From Mesorhizobium sp. (lineage in GTDB: Bacteria > Pseudomonadota > Alphaproteobacteria > Rhizobiales > Rhizobiaceae), in contig SAJS01000005.1 of NCBI GenBank assembly GCA_004017535.1, forward strand, positions 186,001 to 250,000: a stretch of DNA of 64,000 bases, written 5' to 3'. Made by a program: the position numbers and the translations under genes. Below the pieces are notes generated by a model that saw nothing but the letters and a program-made list of their open reading frames with translations, was not told where the DNA came from and ran no database searches. Positions 51,150 to 59,907 of the stretch are shown piece after piece (within the stretch, counting starts at the first letter, position 1; each line of letters opens with the position of its first letter).

Positions 51150-51626
51150 ATGAGAACCACCTTTGACTTCACTCCCCTGTTCCGGTCGAGCATCGGTTTC
51201 GATCGGATGTTGAACGCGCTCGAAACGGCGAGCCGGATCGAAACCGTCGACAATTGGCCACCCTACGACATCGCCAAGACCTCGGAAGACGACTACCGCA
51301 TCAGCATGGCGGTGGCAGGCTTCGCGCAGGACGAGCTGGACATTACCCAGGAGCAGAACATGCTCATGGTCTCGGGCCAGAAAGCCGGCGAAGATAAGGG
51401 CGAGTACCTGCATCGAGGCATCGCTGGCCGCGCGTTCCAGCGCCGCTTCGAGCTTGCCGACCATGTCAAAGTCGTCGGCGCCAGCTTGGTCAATGGCCTG
51501 CTGACTATCGATCTGAAGCGTGAAATTCCCGAAGAGATGAAACCGCGCCGGATCGATATCGCAGCCGACAAGGCGATGCCCAAAGGCGCGACGAAGAAGA
51601 TCGAAGCCGAGAAGCACGCGGCCTAA
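51150..51626 (+). CDS. Small heat-shock protein Hsp20 (alpha-crystallin domain)
   Basis: A 158-residue sHSP of the rhizobial IbpA/HspA-like group. An N-terminal arm (FDFTPLFRSSIGFDRMLNAL) precedes the crystallin domain, from NWPPYDIAKTSEDDYRISMAVAGF to the conserved GLLTIDLKRE (family A-x-x-x-n-G-v-L pattern as ASLVNGLL). GGAGG eight bases before ATG 51150 is masked by the ROSE-type leader. Acts as an ATP-independent holdase. A second sHSP gene follows by 92 bp. Confidence 0.95.
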   Translation: MRTTFDFTPLFRSSIGFDRMLNALETASRIETVDNWPPYDIAKTSEDDYRISMAVAGFAQDELDITQEQNMLMVSGQKAGEDKGEYLHRGIAGRAFQRRFELADHVKVVGASLVNGLLTIDLKREIPEEMKPRRIDIAADKAMPKGATKKIEAEKHAA

Positions 51627-51718
51627 GGCCTTCCTGTCAGCGCCCCTTGCAACGCGCCGGGCACATGGCCCGGCGCAACCGGAAGCCTTTCAGGCCGATG
51701 AACAGAAAGGAGGAAACC

Positions 51719-52228
51719 ATGAGTGTCCGTGACCTGATTCCCTGGGGCCGCAGCAACGGCAACCAGGTTCCAAGCCTGTTCCGCGACGGCGAACGCGATC
51801 CGTTCCTGTCGCTGCATCGTGAGGTCAACCGCCTGTTCGACGATGTTTTCCGCGGCTTCGACAGCCGGTGGCCGTCTTTTAGCGGAGCCTCCGCCCTCGG
51901 CACTGGTTGGCCGAGCGTCGAGATCTCCAACGGCGAGAAGGAGATCAAGGTGACGGCCGAGGTGCCGGGCCTTGAACAGAAAGACATCGAAGTCCTGTTC
52001 GACGACGGCGTGCTGACGCTGCGAGGTGAGAAGCGCTCGGAGACCGATGACAAGGATAGGCAATTCTCGGAGCGGTACTATGGCCGGTTTGAACGCCGCA
52101 TCCCGGTCGGCTACGAGGTCAAGCAGGACGAGGTTGAGGCGCGCTTCAGGAATGGCGTGCTGACTGTTACCTTGCCGAAGAGCGAGAAGGCGCAGTCGCA
52201 AGTCAAGCGCATCGATATCAAGAGTTGA
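51719..52228 (+). CDS. Small heat-shock protein Hsp20 (class 2)
   Basis: A 169-residue sHSP with a different N-terminus (VRDLIPWGRSNG ... LSLHREVNRLFDDVFRGF). Its crystallin domain spans WPSVEISNGEKEIKVTAEVPGLEQKDIEVLFDDGVLTLRGEKR and ends FRNGVLTVTLPKSEKAQS. This type resembles Hsp17-like sHSPs and differs from the upstream gene, so mixed oligomers are unlikely. AAAGGAGGAAA precedes ATG 51719. It has no ROSE element of its own and is likely cotranscribed with the first sHSP. Confidence 0.95.
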   Translation: MSVRDLIPWGRSNGNQVPSLFRDGERDPFLSLHREVNRLFDDVFRGFDSRWPSFSGASALGTGWPSVEISNGEKEIKVTAEVPGLEQKDIEVLFDDGVLTLRGEKRSETDDKDRQFSERYYGRFERRIPVGYEVKQDEVEARFRNGVLTVTLPKSEKAQSQVKRIDIKS

Positions 52229-52239
52229 TGCATCGACAG

Positions 52240-52266
52240 GCGGGAGGCGATCGACGCGCCTCCCGC
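52240..52266 (+). terminator. Hairpin after the hsp20 pair
   Basis: A perfect 9-bp stem GCGGGAGGC (52240-52248) / GCCTCCCGC (52258-52266) lies 11 bp after the second hsp20 stop. No U-tract follows, so it is a probable but weak terminator. Confidence 0.5.
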
Positions 52267-52651
52267 GTCGCAATCCATGAACCACGCCGAATGGATGGCC
52301 GCATAGCGCAACTCTTCACGGTCGCTTGAGCGCGGCCGAGGATAGAGGAAATTCATGCGACGGAAGCTTCTTTTTCTGGTGTAAAAGTCTTGGCATCGGT
52401 CATGTGAATGATGACAAGCAGCGTGCTGTCTTTTCCCTGTTGCGGCGCGGGCTTTCAGCGCGAGCGCGGAGAGACAAATTAACATAAGTTAAGAGCCGAG
52501 TACGATCACCTGGCAGCGTATCCGCATAAGATTGGGAGCTGCGATAACCTTAATTTTGGTTTCCTTTGCACGGGCTTCCCGAACAGAAGGTAAAGGGATA
52601 GATTAGCAATTCGTTAAGTACGCGTGGGGCGCGAGTAAGGGATGTGCCGTG
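52267..52651. other. Intergenic region upstream of the coiled-coil gene
   Basis: No supported gene in about 385 bp. The AT-rich part at 52460-52640 should contain the promoter of the coiled-coil gene; I cannot name specific boxes. Confidence 0.45.
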
Positions 52652-54076
52652 ATGAATTTCAAGTCTCTGATCAAGCGGGCCGAGGACGTCGATAAGGAAT
52701 TTCAGGACCTTCAATCGGATCTGGCGGAAGCATTCGAGGACGTTCTGAAAGATGATGAACACCCGCCGTCGGGAGACGATGCCGTTGCCGGCCAGGAACT
52801 CGTGGCAAGCGACGAGAATCCGCCGCCTCCGGAGCAGCCCGAGCCAGCTTCGTCGCGGTTGACGCCCCATACCCAGACGCGGCTCGCCGCCTTGGAGGCT
52901 GTCGCCGGGCTTTTCCGCGATGGGCAGGGCCATCTGCAGGAGATCGAGGCGAAGTTGGCGGAGATCGCCACCGCCCATCACATGACGCGCGAGGTCCTCA
53001 ACGTCTTCCACCGCGACGTGTTGCGCTCCAACGAGCTGGAGCTGGCAAATCTCGCTCTTACCGCCGAACACAAAACGCTTTCGGAACAATTGCTTGACTC
53101 CGCCCGCAAGCAGCGCGAGCGCGACGGCGCGGCCGAGGCCTGGCAACAGCGCGAGGCGAGCCTCGTCCAGGACCGGGAGCAATTGCGCTCGGCGCTGGCG
53201 GCTGTGCGCCTGGAACTGGTGGAGATGAGCAATGAGAACGCCAGGCGCGAGACGGAGTTCGGCGAGATCGTCAAGGCGCTGACGGCCAAAACGGTGGAGC
53301 TCGACAGGCGCGGCGCCGAGAACAAACTGCTGCGCGAGAAGCAGGTCGGCCTCACGGTCGACCTGGAGCAGGCGCAAAAGCGCGAGGCTGAGGCCCGCCA
53401 CAAATTCGACGAGTTCGCGGCAACCCACGCCAGCGAAACCGCCCATATTGCCGAGCTGATGGCGCAGATCGGCAACCACGAAAAGGAAGAAACCCGGCTG
53501 CAGAAGGCGCTAGAGGCAACCCAGGCCAGGCTCGCCGAAACAGCCGAGGCGGCCCGCATTGCCGAAAGCGACAGCGCGGCCGAATTGGCGCGCAGCCAGG
53601 CCGAGATGCGTGGTTTGCGCGCCGAAATGCAGGAGCTGCAGTCGCGCCTGGATCATGTCTCGGCCGACAATGGCGAAGCGACGGCCGAAATCACCAGGCT
53701 CAAGGGGCAGTTGAACGATGCCGTCACCGAACGCCAGATCGCCGAGGAAAGGCTCGCCGTCCTCAAGGAAGAGAGCGAAGCCGACAAGAAGAACCTGTCG
53801 GAGGTCAGCACCAATCTCTCACAGCTTTCGCTGCAGCAGGCGTCCGAGCAGATTCAGCTCGATATCCAGAAGCAGGAATGCGAGGATCTGCACGCCGAGG
53901 TCGAAGCGCTCAATGCCCGCATCCGGGAATTGCTGCCCTACGAGCGGCTGCATCGGGTGACCGACGCAAGGTCGCGCAAGGATGCCGCGCCTCAGGCCAA
54001 CGGGATCATCGCCGAAGCGGCGCGCCCCGCCGCGCGGCGTGTTCCGCGGCGGAACTTGCGCGCCAACGCAGGGTGA
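52652..54076 (+). CDS. Long coiled-coil protein (intermediate-filament- or SMC-like architecture)
   Basis: A 474-residue protein. An acidic N-terminal head (NFKSLIKRAEDVDKEFQDL ... PPPPEQPEPAS) precedes about 350 residues of near-continuous heptad repeats from about residue 75, with many runs of E/K/R/A/L/Q. A basic tail ends RRVPRRNLRANAG. There is no ATPase head, signal peptide or membrane segment, so it is not an SMC. Such rod-like proteins in alphaproteobacteria include cytoskeletal elements such as crescentin and FilP-like proteins. Localisation and role are unknown here. ATG 52652 is preceded by GTG 52649 in frame. Confidence 0.85.
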   Translation: MNFKSLIKRAEDVDKEFQDLQSDLAEAFEDVLKDDEHPPSGDDAVAGQELVASDENPPPPEQPEPASSRLTPHTQTRLAALEAVAGLFRDGQGHLQEIEAKLAEIATAHHMTREVLNVFHRDVLRSNELELANLALTAEHKTLSEQLLDSARKQRERDGAAEAWQQREASLVQDREQLRSALAAVRLELVEMSNENARRETEFGEIVKALTAKTVELDRRGAENKLLREKQVGLTVDLEQAQKREAEARHKFDEFAATHASETAHIAELMAQIGNHEKEETRLQKALEATQARLAETAEAARIAESDSAAELARSQAEMRGLRAEMQELQSRLDHVSADNGEATAEITRLKGQLNDAVTERQIAEERLAVLKEESEADKKNLSEVSTNLSQLSLQQASEQIQLDIQKQECEDLHAEVEALNARIRELLPYERLHRVTDARSRKDAAPQANGIIAEAARPAARRVPRRNLRANAG

Positions 54077-54109
54077 GAACAACGCTGCGATCGGAACTGC
54101 TTTGGCGAG

Positions 54110-55003
54110 CTACTTGCCCGACATGCCGTCGGCAAGGTCCTGCGCCTGCTTGAGCAGCGCCGGGAAGGACGGATCGCCGGGCAGGCGCTCAGCCATGCAG
54201 GCGCGGTAGTCGGCATCGCCTTTTTCCCAGGCGGCGTTGGCGGGATCTGAGGCCTGCGGCTCGTCCTGATCCGAGCCTTGATCAGCTTGCTGGGCTTTCT
54301 GCGCGGCGGCGTCGGCGGCTGCCCAGATTGAATCGCAGGCCGCGATCTTCGGCACGGCGGGCGAGGCGGGCGCCTCGGCGATCAGCACGCGGTCGCCTTT
54401 GACGACCGCCACCACGACATGCTGCTCGTAGATCGGCCCGACATCCTGCGTCCAGCCGCCGAGCCGGGCCACCGCCATGTCGGCGCCGTCGGGCTTCTTC
54501 AGCGGAAAGTCGAGCGTGCCGGAGAAGGCGGCGTCGCTGCCGATGGCCTGGGTGTAGAAGCTGTCGAGCTTCAGCGCCGCGCCGATATCGGTGGGCAGCT
54601 TGAAATCCGCTTCCGCCTCGGTCGATTTGGACTTGAGCCAGCGCTCGGTCAGCCCGCGCGTCGAGACGACGATGCTCGGGCCGTCATCGCTCTGGGCATA
54701 GCGCAGCCCGTCGAGCATGCCGTAGCCGATGTCGGAAGCATTGAGGCTTTCTATGTTGTTGGTGCCGGTCGCCGGAAAACCCTTGACCGAAAGCGGACCG
54801 AGAATGGCAGCGAGACGCTGCTGCAGGTCGGCCAGCGCCTTCTCGTTCTGCGCGTCGATGGTTTCGATGGCCGTGTTCGCGCTTACCTGCGCGGTGATGT
54901 CGGCAATCGCCTTGTCGCGCGCCGCGATATAATCGTCTTCCGGCGACGCGGCCAGTGCCGTGCTGCCTGCCAGCGCGAGGAGAAGTGTCAAGACCAGCCG
55001 CAT
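54110..55003 (-). CDS. Secreted protein of unknown function
   Basis: A 297-residue exported protein. A signal peptide (RLVLTLLLALAGSTALAAS) is followed by a helical segment and a domain with few Cys (CDSIW and YRACMAERLP near the C-terminus). It has an Ala/Asp/Gln-rich stretch (AQKAQQADQGSDQDEPQAS). The C-terminal DADYRACMAERLPGDPSFPALLKQAQ resembles DUF1311-like lysozyme-inhibitor endings only loosely. It is convergent with the coiled-coil gene. No function is proposed. Confidence 0.75.
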   Translation of the reverse strand: MRLVLTLLLALAGSTALAASPEDDYIAARDKAIADITAQVSANTAIETIDAQNEKALADLQQRLAAILGPLSVKGFPATGTNNIESLNASDIGYGMLDGLRYAQSDDGPSIVVSTRGLTERWLKSKSTEAEADFKLPTDIGAALKLDSFYTQAIGSDAAFSGTLDFPLKKPDGADMAVARLGGWTQDVGPIYEQHVVVAVVKGDRVLIAEAPASPAVPKIAACDSIWAAADAAAQKAQQADQGSDQDEPQASDPANAAWEKGDADYRACMAERLPGDPSFPALLKQAQDLADGMSGK

Positions 55004-55096
55004 GCTGCAAACCCAAATTAGCGATCAAGAGCCCATGCGAGCCATCGCCCGACTTGGCGGCTTTTGCGTGGCGGAAATCAAGGCAGGCGCAAATCT

Positions 55097-56758
55097 TTAT
55101 TCCGCCTTGCCCTTCTCGACCTCCGCTTTCCGCAGCAGGAACCGCTGGATCTTGCCGCTCGGCGTCTTCGGCAACTCGGCGACGAACTCGACCTCGCGCG
55201 GATAGGAATGCGCCGACAGCCGTTTCTTCACATGCTGGGCGAGCTCCTCGGCCAGCGCCTCGCTGCCTTTGTAAGCGGGCGCCAGCACCACGAAGGCTTT
55301 GACGATCTCGGTGCGCTGCGGATCCGGTACGCCGACCACCGCCGCCTCGTTGACCGCCGGGTGCTCGATCAGCGCGCTTTCGACATCAAAGGGCCCGATG
55401 CGGTAGCCGGACGAGGTGATGACGTCGTCTGCCCGGCCGATGAAGGAGACCGAGCCGTCCGGCTCGTATTCGACAGTGTCGCCGGTCCGATAGTAGCCGC
55501 CGGCGATCGCCGGCGTTTCCGCCTGATGGTAGCCGTCGAACCAGCGCAGCGGCGAGTTGGCGGTGTCGACCGCGAGCACGCCCGGCTGGTTGGGGCCGAG
55601 CTCGTTGCCCGCCTCGTCCAGAACCACCATGCGATAGCCCGGCATGGCGAACCCGGCCGAGCCCGCGCGTACAGGATGCCTGAGCCCGTGATGGTTGTTG
55701 ACCATCATGCCGTTCTCGGTCTGGCCGTAATGATCGTGGATCGGCGCGGCGAGATGGGCGTCGAACCAGCGGATCACTTCCGGGTTGAGCGGCTCGCCGG
55801 CGCTGCTCACCACGCGCAACTTTCCTTTGACGCGGTCGGCCGCCCCGGGCCCTTCCGCCATCAGCAGGCGATAGGCCGTGGGCGAGCCGGCAAGGCTGGT
55901 GACGCCCAGCCGCTCGATGATGTCGTAGGTCGATTTGGCGTTGAAGGCGCCTTCGTAGAACGTGGTGGCAATGCCGAGCAGCAAGGGTCCGGTGGTGGCG
56001 TAGTAGAGCCCGTAGGCCCAGCCGGGGTCGGCGATGTTCCAGAAGACGTCGTCGGGGCGAAGCCCGATCGCGTCGCGCATATAGGCGCCGAAGGCAAGAA
56101 GCGCGCTGAGCGGCACCGGCACGCCTTTCGGGTGCCCGGTGGTGCCGGAGGTCGACATCATCATGAACAGGTCCGAGCCCTTGCGCATCACCGGCTCGCA
56201 GTCGGGCGAGGCGGCCGCGAGCGCCGCGCGAAAATCGATGTCGCCTGCGGGCAGCGTCTCGCCGGAGGCGAGGATGACGGCGATGCGCGGATGGTTTTCT
56301 ACCTCATCGAGCTTGCCGCGGTTTACGGGGTTGGTCACCACCAGCTTCGCCTTGCTGTAGCTCAGGCGATGCTCGATCGCCTTCGGTCCGAACGCGGTGA
56401 ACAGCGGCTGATAGACCGCGCCGACGCGCCATGTGCCGAGGATCAAAGCCACAAGTTCTGGAATGCGCGGCAGCATGCCGGCCACGACATCGCCGGGGCC
56501 GACGCCGAGACTTTTGAGCAGGGTGCCGACGCGGCCCGACATATCGGCGAGGTCGTCGAAGGAATATTCGCGCAATTCGCCGCCGGCCGAGATCGCCCGC
56601 AGCGCCAGCCGATTCGCGCCTGTATAGCGGCCGCAGCATTCGATATAGGCGTTGATGCCGGTCACCGGATCGCCGTGGAGTCGCGCGATCTCGTCCTCGA
56701 TGCGGAAGCGCTCGACGGCATCCTCATAGCGCGGCAGCGCCGCCGGCCTATCGCTCAT
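55097..56758 (-). CDS. Acyl-CoA synthetase (AMP-binding, medium-chain/acetyl-CoA type)
   Basis: A 553-residue ANL-superfamily ligase. Motifs in order: the P-loop MMSTSGTTGHPKGVP near residue 198, WAYGLYYATTGPLLLG, HDHYGQTENGMMV, YYRTGDTVEYEPDGSVSFIGRADDVITSSGYRIGPFDVESAL, and the catalytic Lys in LPKTPSGKIQRFLLRK. It is close to medium-chain acyl-CoA and acetyl-CoA-like synthetases. ATG 56758 has GGGAGGA. It stands alone and is preceded by a divergently placed region next to the WYL gene on the same strand. Substrate chain length cannot be fixed from sequence. Confidence 0.94.
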   Translation of the reverse strand: MSDRPAALPRYEDAVERFRIEDEIARLHGDPVTGINAYIECCGRYTGANRLALRAISAGGELREYSFDDLADMSGRVGTLLKSLGVGPGDVVAGMLPRIPELVALILGTWRVGAVYQPLFTAFGPKAIEHRLSYSKAKLVVTNPVNRGKLDEVENHPRIAVILASGETLPAGDIDFRAALAAASPDCEPVMRKGSDLFMMMSTSGTTGHPKGVPVPLSALLAFGAYMRDAIGLRPDDVFWNIADPGWAYGLYYATTGPLLLGIATTFYEGAFNAKSTYDIIERLGVTSLAGSPTAYRLLMAEGPGAADRVKGKLRVVSSAGEPLNPEVIRWFDAHLAAPIHDHYGQTENGMMVNNHHGLRHPVRAGSAGFAMPGYRMVVLDEAGNELGPNQPGVLAVDTANSPLRWFDGYHQAETPAIAGGYYRTGDTVEYEPDGSVSFIGRADDVITSSGYRIGPFDVESALIEHPAVNEAAVVGVPDPQRTEIVKAFVVLAPAYKGSEALAEELAQHVKKRLSAHSYPREVEFVAELPKTPSGKIQRFLLRKAEVEKGKAE

Positions 56759-56861
56759 GGCAATCCTCCCTTTGGCGGCGGTCATCTCCCCATGATCGCC
56801 GCCGAGGGAGATTGCCTGAAAAGAGGGCGCGGGTCGATTGCGGCGAAAGTCGCGGTCCGTT

Positions 56862-57560
56862 CTATGGCAGTTGAATACCTCGCGCCTCCATATGCTGTTT
56901 CCAGCGGCTGCGCAGCTCTCCCGGCCGGCAGCCGATGCGCTCGTCGAGAAAGGTCGCGGCCGATATCCGGTCGGTGCGGAAATGACGGAAATCCTGGCGC
57001 AGCTCGCACCAGGCGGCAAGCAGCCGCACGGTCTCGGCATAGCCGATCATGGTCGGCCAGATGACGCGCTCGCTCTCGTCGCCCTGTTCGTTGCGGTAGC
57101 GGATCCGAATCTTGTGGCCCTTGCGGATCGAAGCCCGCGCCTTAGCGATATCCAGCCCGTCCGGAAAGCTCGCGCGGCTGAGCGGCGCGCCGACGGTTGG
57201 ATTGCCGACGAAGGGGCGCAGCCGCTCGGGCACGACGGTGGCGATCTTGGCGATCAGGTCGCGCGCCGCGCCCGCCAGCACCGGATCGCCCTTGTCGGCC
57301 ACCCATTGCGCGCCGAGCACCGCCGCCTCCAGCTCGTCCGGCGTCAGCATCAGCGGCGGCATGTCGTAATCGCGATCGAGCACATAGCCAAGGCCGGCCT
57401 CGCCCCGGATCGGCACGCGCTGTCCGATCAGGTCGGCGATGTCGCGATAGACCGAGCGGCGCGAGGTTTCGAGCTCTTCGGCGATCCGGCTGGCGGTGAT
57501 CGGCCGGCTCGAGCGCCGCAGGATCTGGATGATCTGGAACAGTCTGTCGGCGCGGCGCAA
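56862..57560 (-). CDS. YafY/DeoR-type HTH regulator with WYL domain
   Basis: A 232-residue regulator. The N-terminal HTH_11 (RRADRLFQIIQILRRSSRPITASRIAEELETSRRSVYRDIADL) is followed by a WYL domain (KGHKIRIRYRNEQGDESERVIWPTMIGYAETVRLLAAWCELRQDFRHFRTDRI). The start is TTG 57560 with AGGAG seven bases upstream; the preceding ATG is in another frame. It lies divergent to a VOC-family gene, which it may control. Confidence 0.92.
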   Translation of the reverse strand: MRRADRLFQIIQILRRSSRPITASRIAEELETSRRSVYRDIADLIGQRVPIRGEAGLGYVLDRDYDMPPLMLTPDELEAAVLGAQWVADKGDPVLAGAARDLIAKIATVVPERLRPFVGNPTVGAPLSRASFPDGLDIAKARASIRKGHKIRIRYRNEQGDESERVIWPTMIGYAETVRLLAAWCELRQDFRHFRTDRISAATFLDERIGCRPGELRSRWKQHMEARGIQLP

Positions 57561-57681
57561 GGCATGTCTCCTGTTGCCACTATGCTGGCAGCAGGCCTGG
57601 TCCACAAGCCGGGGCAGGGCGCCTGAACGGGCGCGCCCAGCCGCGAAGACCTCTTCGTCGGCCAGCCGATGGAGAAGACCA

Positions 57682-58086
57682 ATGAATTTCGTTTCGACCC
57701 GCATCATCACAGCCGACGTCAGGCGGCTCGTCGCCTTCTACGAGATGGTCACGGGCATCAAGCTCACGCTCTACACCGAGGACTTCGCCGAGCTCGTCAC
57801 GGAAGCGGGCACGCTGGCGATCGGCAGCACGCGCACGCTTCAACTCTTCGGCGGCGACCACGTGGCAAGCCCGGCGGCAAATCGCACCGCCATCGTCGAG
57901 TTCCGCGTCGCCGATGTCGATGCAGAGTATCGCCGCCTGGGCGGTCTCGTTGAAGGCGCGCTGGTGCAGGCGCCCACCACAATGCCCTGGGGCAACCGCT
58001 CGCTGCTGTTTCGCGATCCCGACGGCAATCTGGTGAATTTCTTCACCCCGCTGACGGCGGAGGCGATTGCGAAGTTTGAGCGGTGA
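57682..58086 (+). CDS. VOC-family (glyoxalase-like) protein
   Basis: A 134-residue vicinal-oxygen-chelate protein: FVSTRIITADVRRLVAFYEMVTGI, the middle strand IVEFRVADVDAEYRRLG and the end MPWGNRSLLFRDPDGNLVNFFTPL. Metal ligands probably include the Glu in FRVADVD and Asp in DPDGN. Possible roles are glyoxalase, dioxygenase or resistance-type binding. It is divergent from a WYL regulator; such regulator/VOC pairs are common in Rhizobiales. ATG 57682 has GGAGAA. Confidence 0.9.
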   Translation: MNFVSTRIITADVRRLVAFYEMVTGIKLTLYTEDFAELVTEAGTLAIGSTRTLQLFGGDHVASPAANRTAIVEFRVADVDAEYRRLGGLVEGALVQAPTTMPWGNRSLLFRDPDGNLVNFFTPLTAEAIAKFER

Positions 58087-58121
58087 GGGGCATGGCATCA
58101 ATCTCCGAGGCCGCGTTCTGT

Positions 58122-58282
58122 CGCGCCCCCCTCTGTCCTGCCGGACATCTCCCCCACAAGGGGAGAGATTAGCGGTTCGGGCGCCCCGCTCTTTCCTGCA
58201 GCGTTGCCAGTTGGCGAAAGCCTGGGCGACATCTGATCTCCCCCCAAGTGGGGAGATGTCCGGCAGGACAGAGGGGGGCGCG
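58122..58282. repeat. 161-bp element with perfect 33-bp terminal inverted repeats
   Basis: Left arm 58122-58154 and right arm 58250-58282 are exact inverted copies of 33 bp (key words CGCGCCCCCCTCTG, TCCTGCCGGACATCTCCCC). The 95-bp centre has smaller inverted stretches and no gene. It is the best-preserved copy of the repeat family also found at 35915, 40114, 60787 and 61464. Confidence 0.9.
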
Positions 58283-58389
58283 AAGGAATGAGACGGGGCC
58301 GGTTAGCTTGCTTGGCTCTGCGTCAACCGCACGGTTGACCTCGCCGCCCATCCATCCGATATCCCGCGCAAATCTGTTCCGGGACTTCG

Positions 58390-59490
58390 ATGACCACCGA
58401 TCTCAAACAACCGGCCGCTGACGCCGCCTGGCAGGAGGATGTCCGCGCCGGCGTGCGCCATGTCCGCGATCTCGCGCCACTTCCGCTCTCGCCGGCCGAG
58501 CGCGCCGCCGCGCAGGAGGCCGCCGCCGCGCACAAGGTGCGCGTGCCAAAACCCTATCTAGACCTGATCGACTGGAACGACCCGGACGATCCGATCCGCG
58601 CCCAGGTGATCCCTTCGCCGGACGAGCTGGTCGCTGCCGAGGGCGAGCTTGACGATCCGATCGGCGACCACGCCTTCAGCCCGGTCCCCAGGTTGACGCA
58701 CCGCCATGCCGACCGCGTGCTTCTGTTCCCCACCTATCAATGCGCGGTCTACTGCCGTTTCTGCTTCAGGAAGGAGTCGCTGACCTCGATCGGCCGCGGT
58801 TACACGCGCGAGGCGCTGGAGCCGGCGCTGGCCTATATCGCTGGACATCCGGAAATCCGCGAGGTGATCCTGACCGGCGGCGATCCGCTGTCGCTGCCCG
58901 ACAAGGCGCTGGCCGAGATACGCGCCCGCCTGGAGGCGATGCCGCATCTCAGGCTTCTGCGCATCCACACCCGCGTGCCGGTGGCGCTGCCGTCGCGCAT
59001 CACGCCCGGCCTGGTCGAGGCGCTGCAGGGCCGGCTGATGGTGAGCGTGGTCACGCACTTCAACCACCCGCGCGAGCTCACCAACGCCGCGGAGGAAGCC
59101 TGCCGCGCGATGCGCCAGGCGGGTTTCGTGCTGCTCAACCAGAGCGTTCTGCTGAAAGGCGTCAACGATCAGGTCGAGGTTCTGGAGGAACTCTGCCGCG
59201 AGCTGATGTATCGGCTCGGCGTGAAACCCTATTACCTGCACCACGGCGACCTGGCGCGCGGCATGGCGCACCGCCGCACGACCATCGCCGAGGGCCAGGC
59301 GCTGGTGGCGGAACTGCGCCGGCGGCTCTCCGGCATCTGCAACCCGACCTATGTCATCGACCTGCCGGACGGCGGCGGCAAGGTGCCGCTGGCGGCGAGC
59401 CACATCGAGGGCCGCGACGGCGATACCTGGCTGATCAGAGGCCAGGACGGCAAGGTACGGGAATATCGCGAGGTGCTGGCAGGCCTCTGA
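58390..59490 (+). CDS. KamA/EpmB-like radical SAM lysine-2,3-aminomutase-family protein
   Basis: A 366-residue radical SAM protein. The cluster motif is TYQCAVYCRFCFRK (CxxxCxxC) near residue 118, with family motifs EVILTGGDPLSLPD, IHTRVPVALPSRIT, FNHPRELT and YYLHHGDLARGMAH. The length fits EpmB-like or KamA-like lysine mutases, which bind PLP through a Lys. EpmB helps beta-lysylate EF-P, but no epmA/genX or efp is next to it here. ATG 58390 is preceded by a weak site. Confidence 0.9.
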   Translation: MTTDLKQPAADAAWQEDVRAGVRHVRDLAPLPLSPAERAAAQEAAAAHKVRVPKPYLDLIDWNDPDDPIRAQVIPSPDELVAAEGELDDPIGDHAFSPVPRLTHRHADRVLLFPTYQCAVYCRFCFRKESLTSIGRGYTREALEPALAYIAGHPEIREVILTGGDPLSLPDKALAEIRARLEAMPHLRLLRIHTRVPVALPSRITPGLVEALQGRLMVSVVTHFNHPRELTNAAEEACRAMRQAGFVLLNQSVLLKGVNDQVEVLEELCRELMYRLGVKPYYLHHGDLARGMAHRRTTIAEGQALVAELRRRLSGICNPTYVIDLPDGGGKVPLAASHIEGRDGDTWLIRGQDGKVREYREVLAGL

Positions 59491-59907
59491 AGCGCGGCTT
59501 TCAAACACTCAAGGGCGGCCCGGCAGCCCTGTTTGGGGGCAAATGTGCCGGCCGCCGGGCCTAACCGGCGGGCAGGTGGCCACCCGTCGGCTGGGGCCAC
59601 CATGGGTCGAAGCTGTCGAAGCCGCACCATGTGAATGAAGGAACGCGTGCTTTATTCCTCCGTTTGCACGATGCAGCGGGCTGGAAAAGGCGCGAGGCTG
59701 CGATTGATCCTTTTGGATCATCAAAGTCTGCAACTGAGAAAGTCCCCAGCTAGGTCCCTTCTAGCAATTATTGAGCCTCGCCTGCCTCTCCCCGGGGCAC
59801 GCGGGGCTCTCCCGTTCGGCAGGGCCCTGGCCGCAACATTGCCCTCTTCCTGTGGGAACCGGATTCTGCGCCCCGCATTCTATGAGCGGGGACTGAAGGA
59901 GTGCCGC
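59491..59907. other. Leader region before the BA14K gene
   Basis: No supported gene. It contains the EcfG-type promoter at 59640-59664 and a GC-rich hairpin near 59563-59590. The interval between promoter and GTG start is about 240 nt, so the BA14K transcript would have a long leader. Confidence 0.55.
59640..59664 (+). promoter_or_regulatory. EcfG-type promoter, perfect consensus
   Basis: GGAAC (59640-59644) and CGTT (59661-59664) are separated by exactly 16 nt, an exact match to the alphaproteobacterial general-stress consensus. The nearest downstream gene on this strand is the BA14K gene at 59908. Confidence 0.6.

Noticed and set aside
55064-57064. 666-codon open frame on the plus strand
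   Set aside because: It is exactly antisense to a clearly recognisable acyl-CoA synthetase. Its composition (runs of Arg, Gly, Asp, Val, His) is typical of shadow frames in GC-rich DNA.
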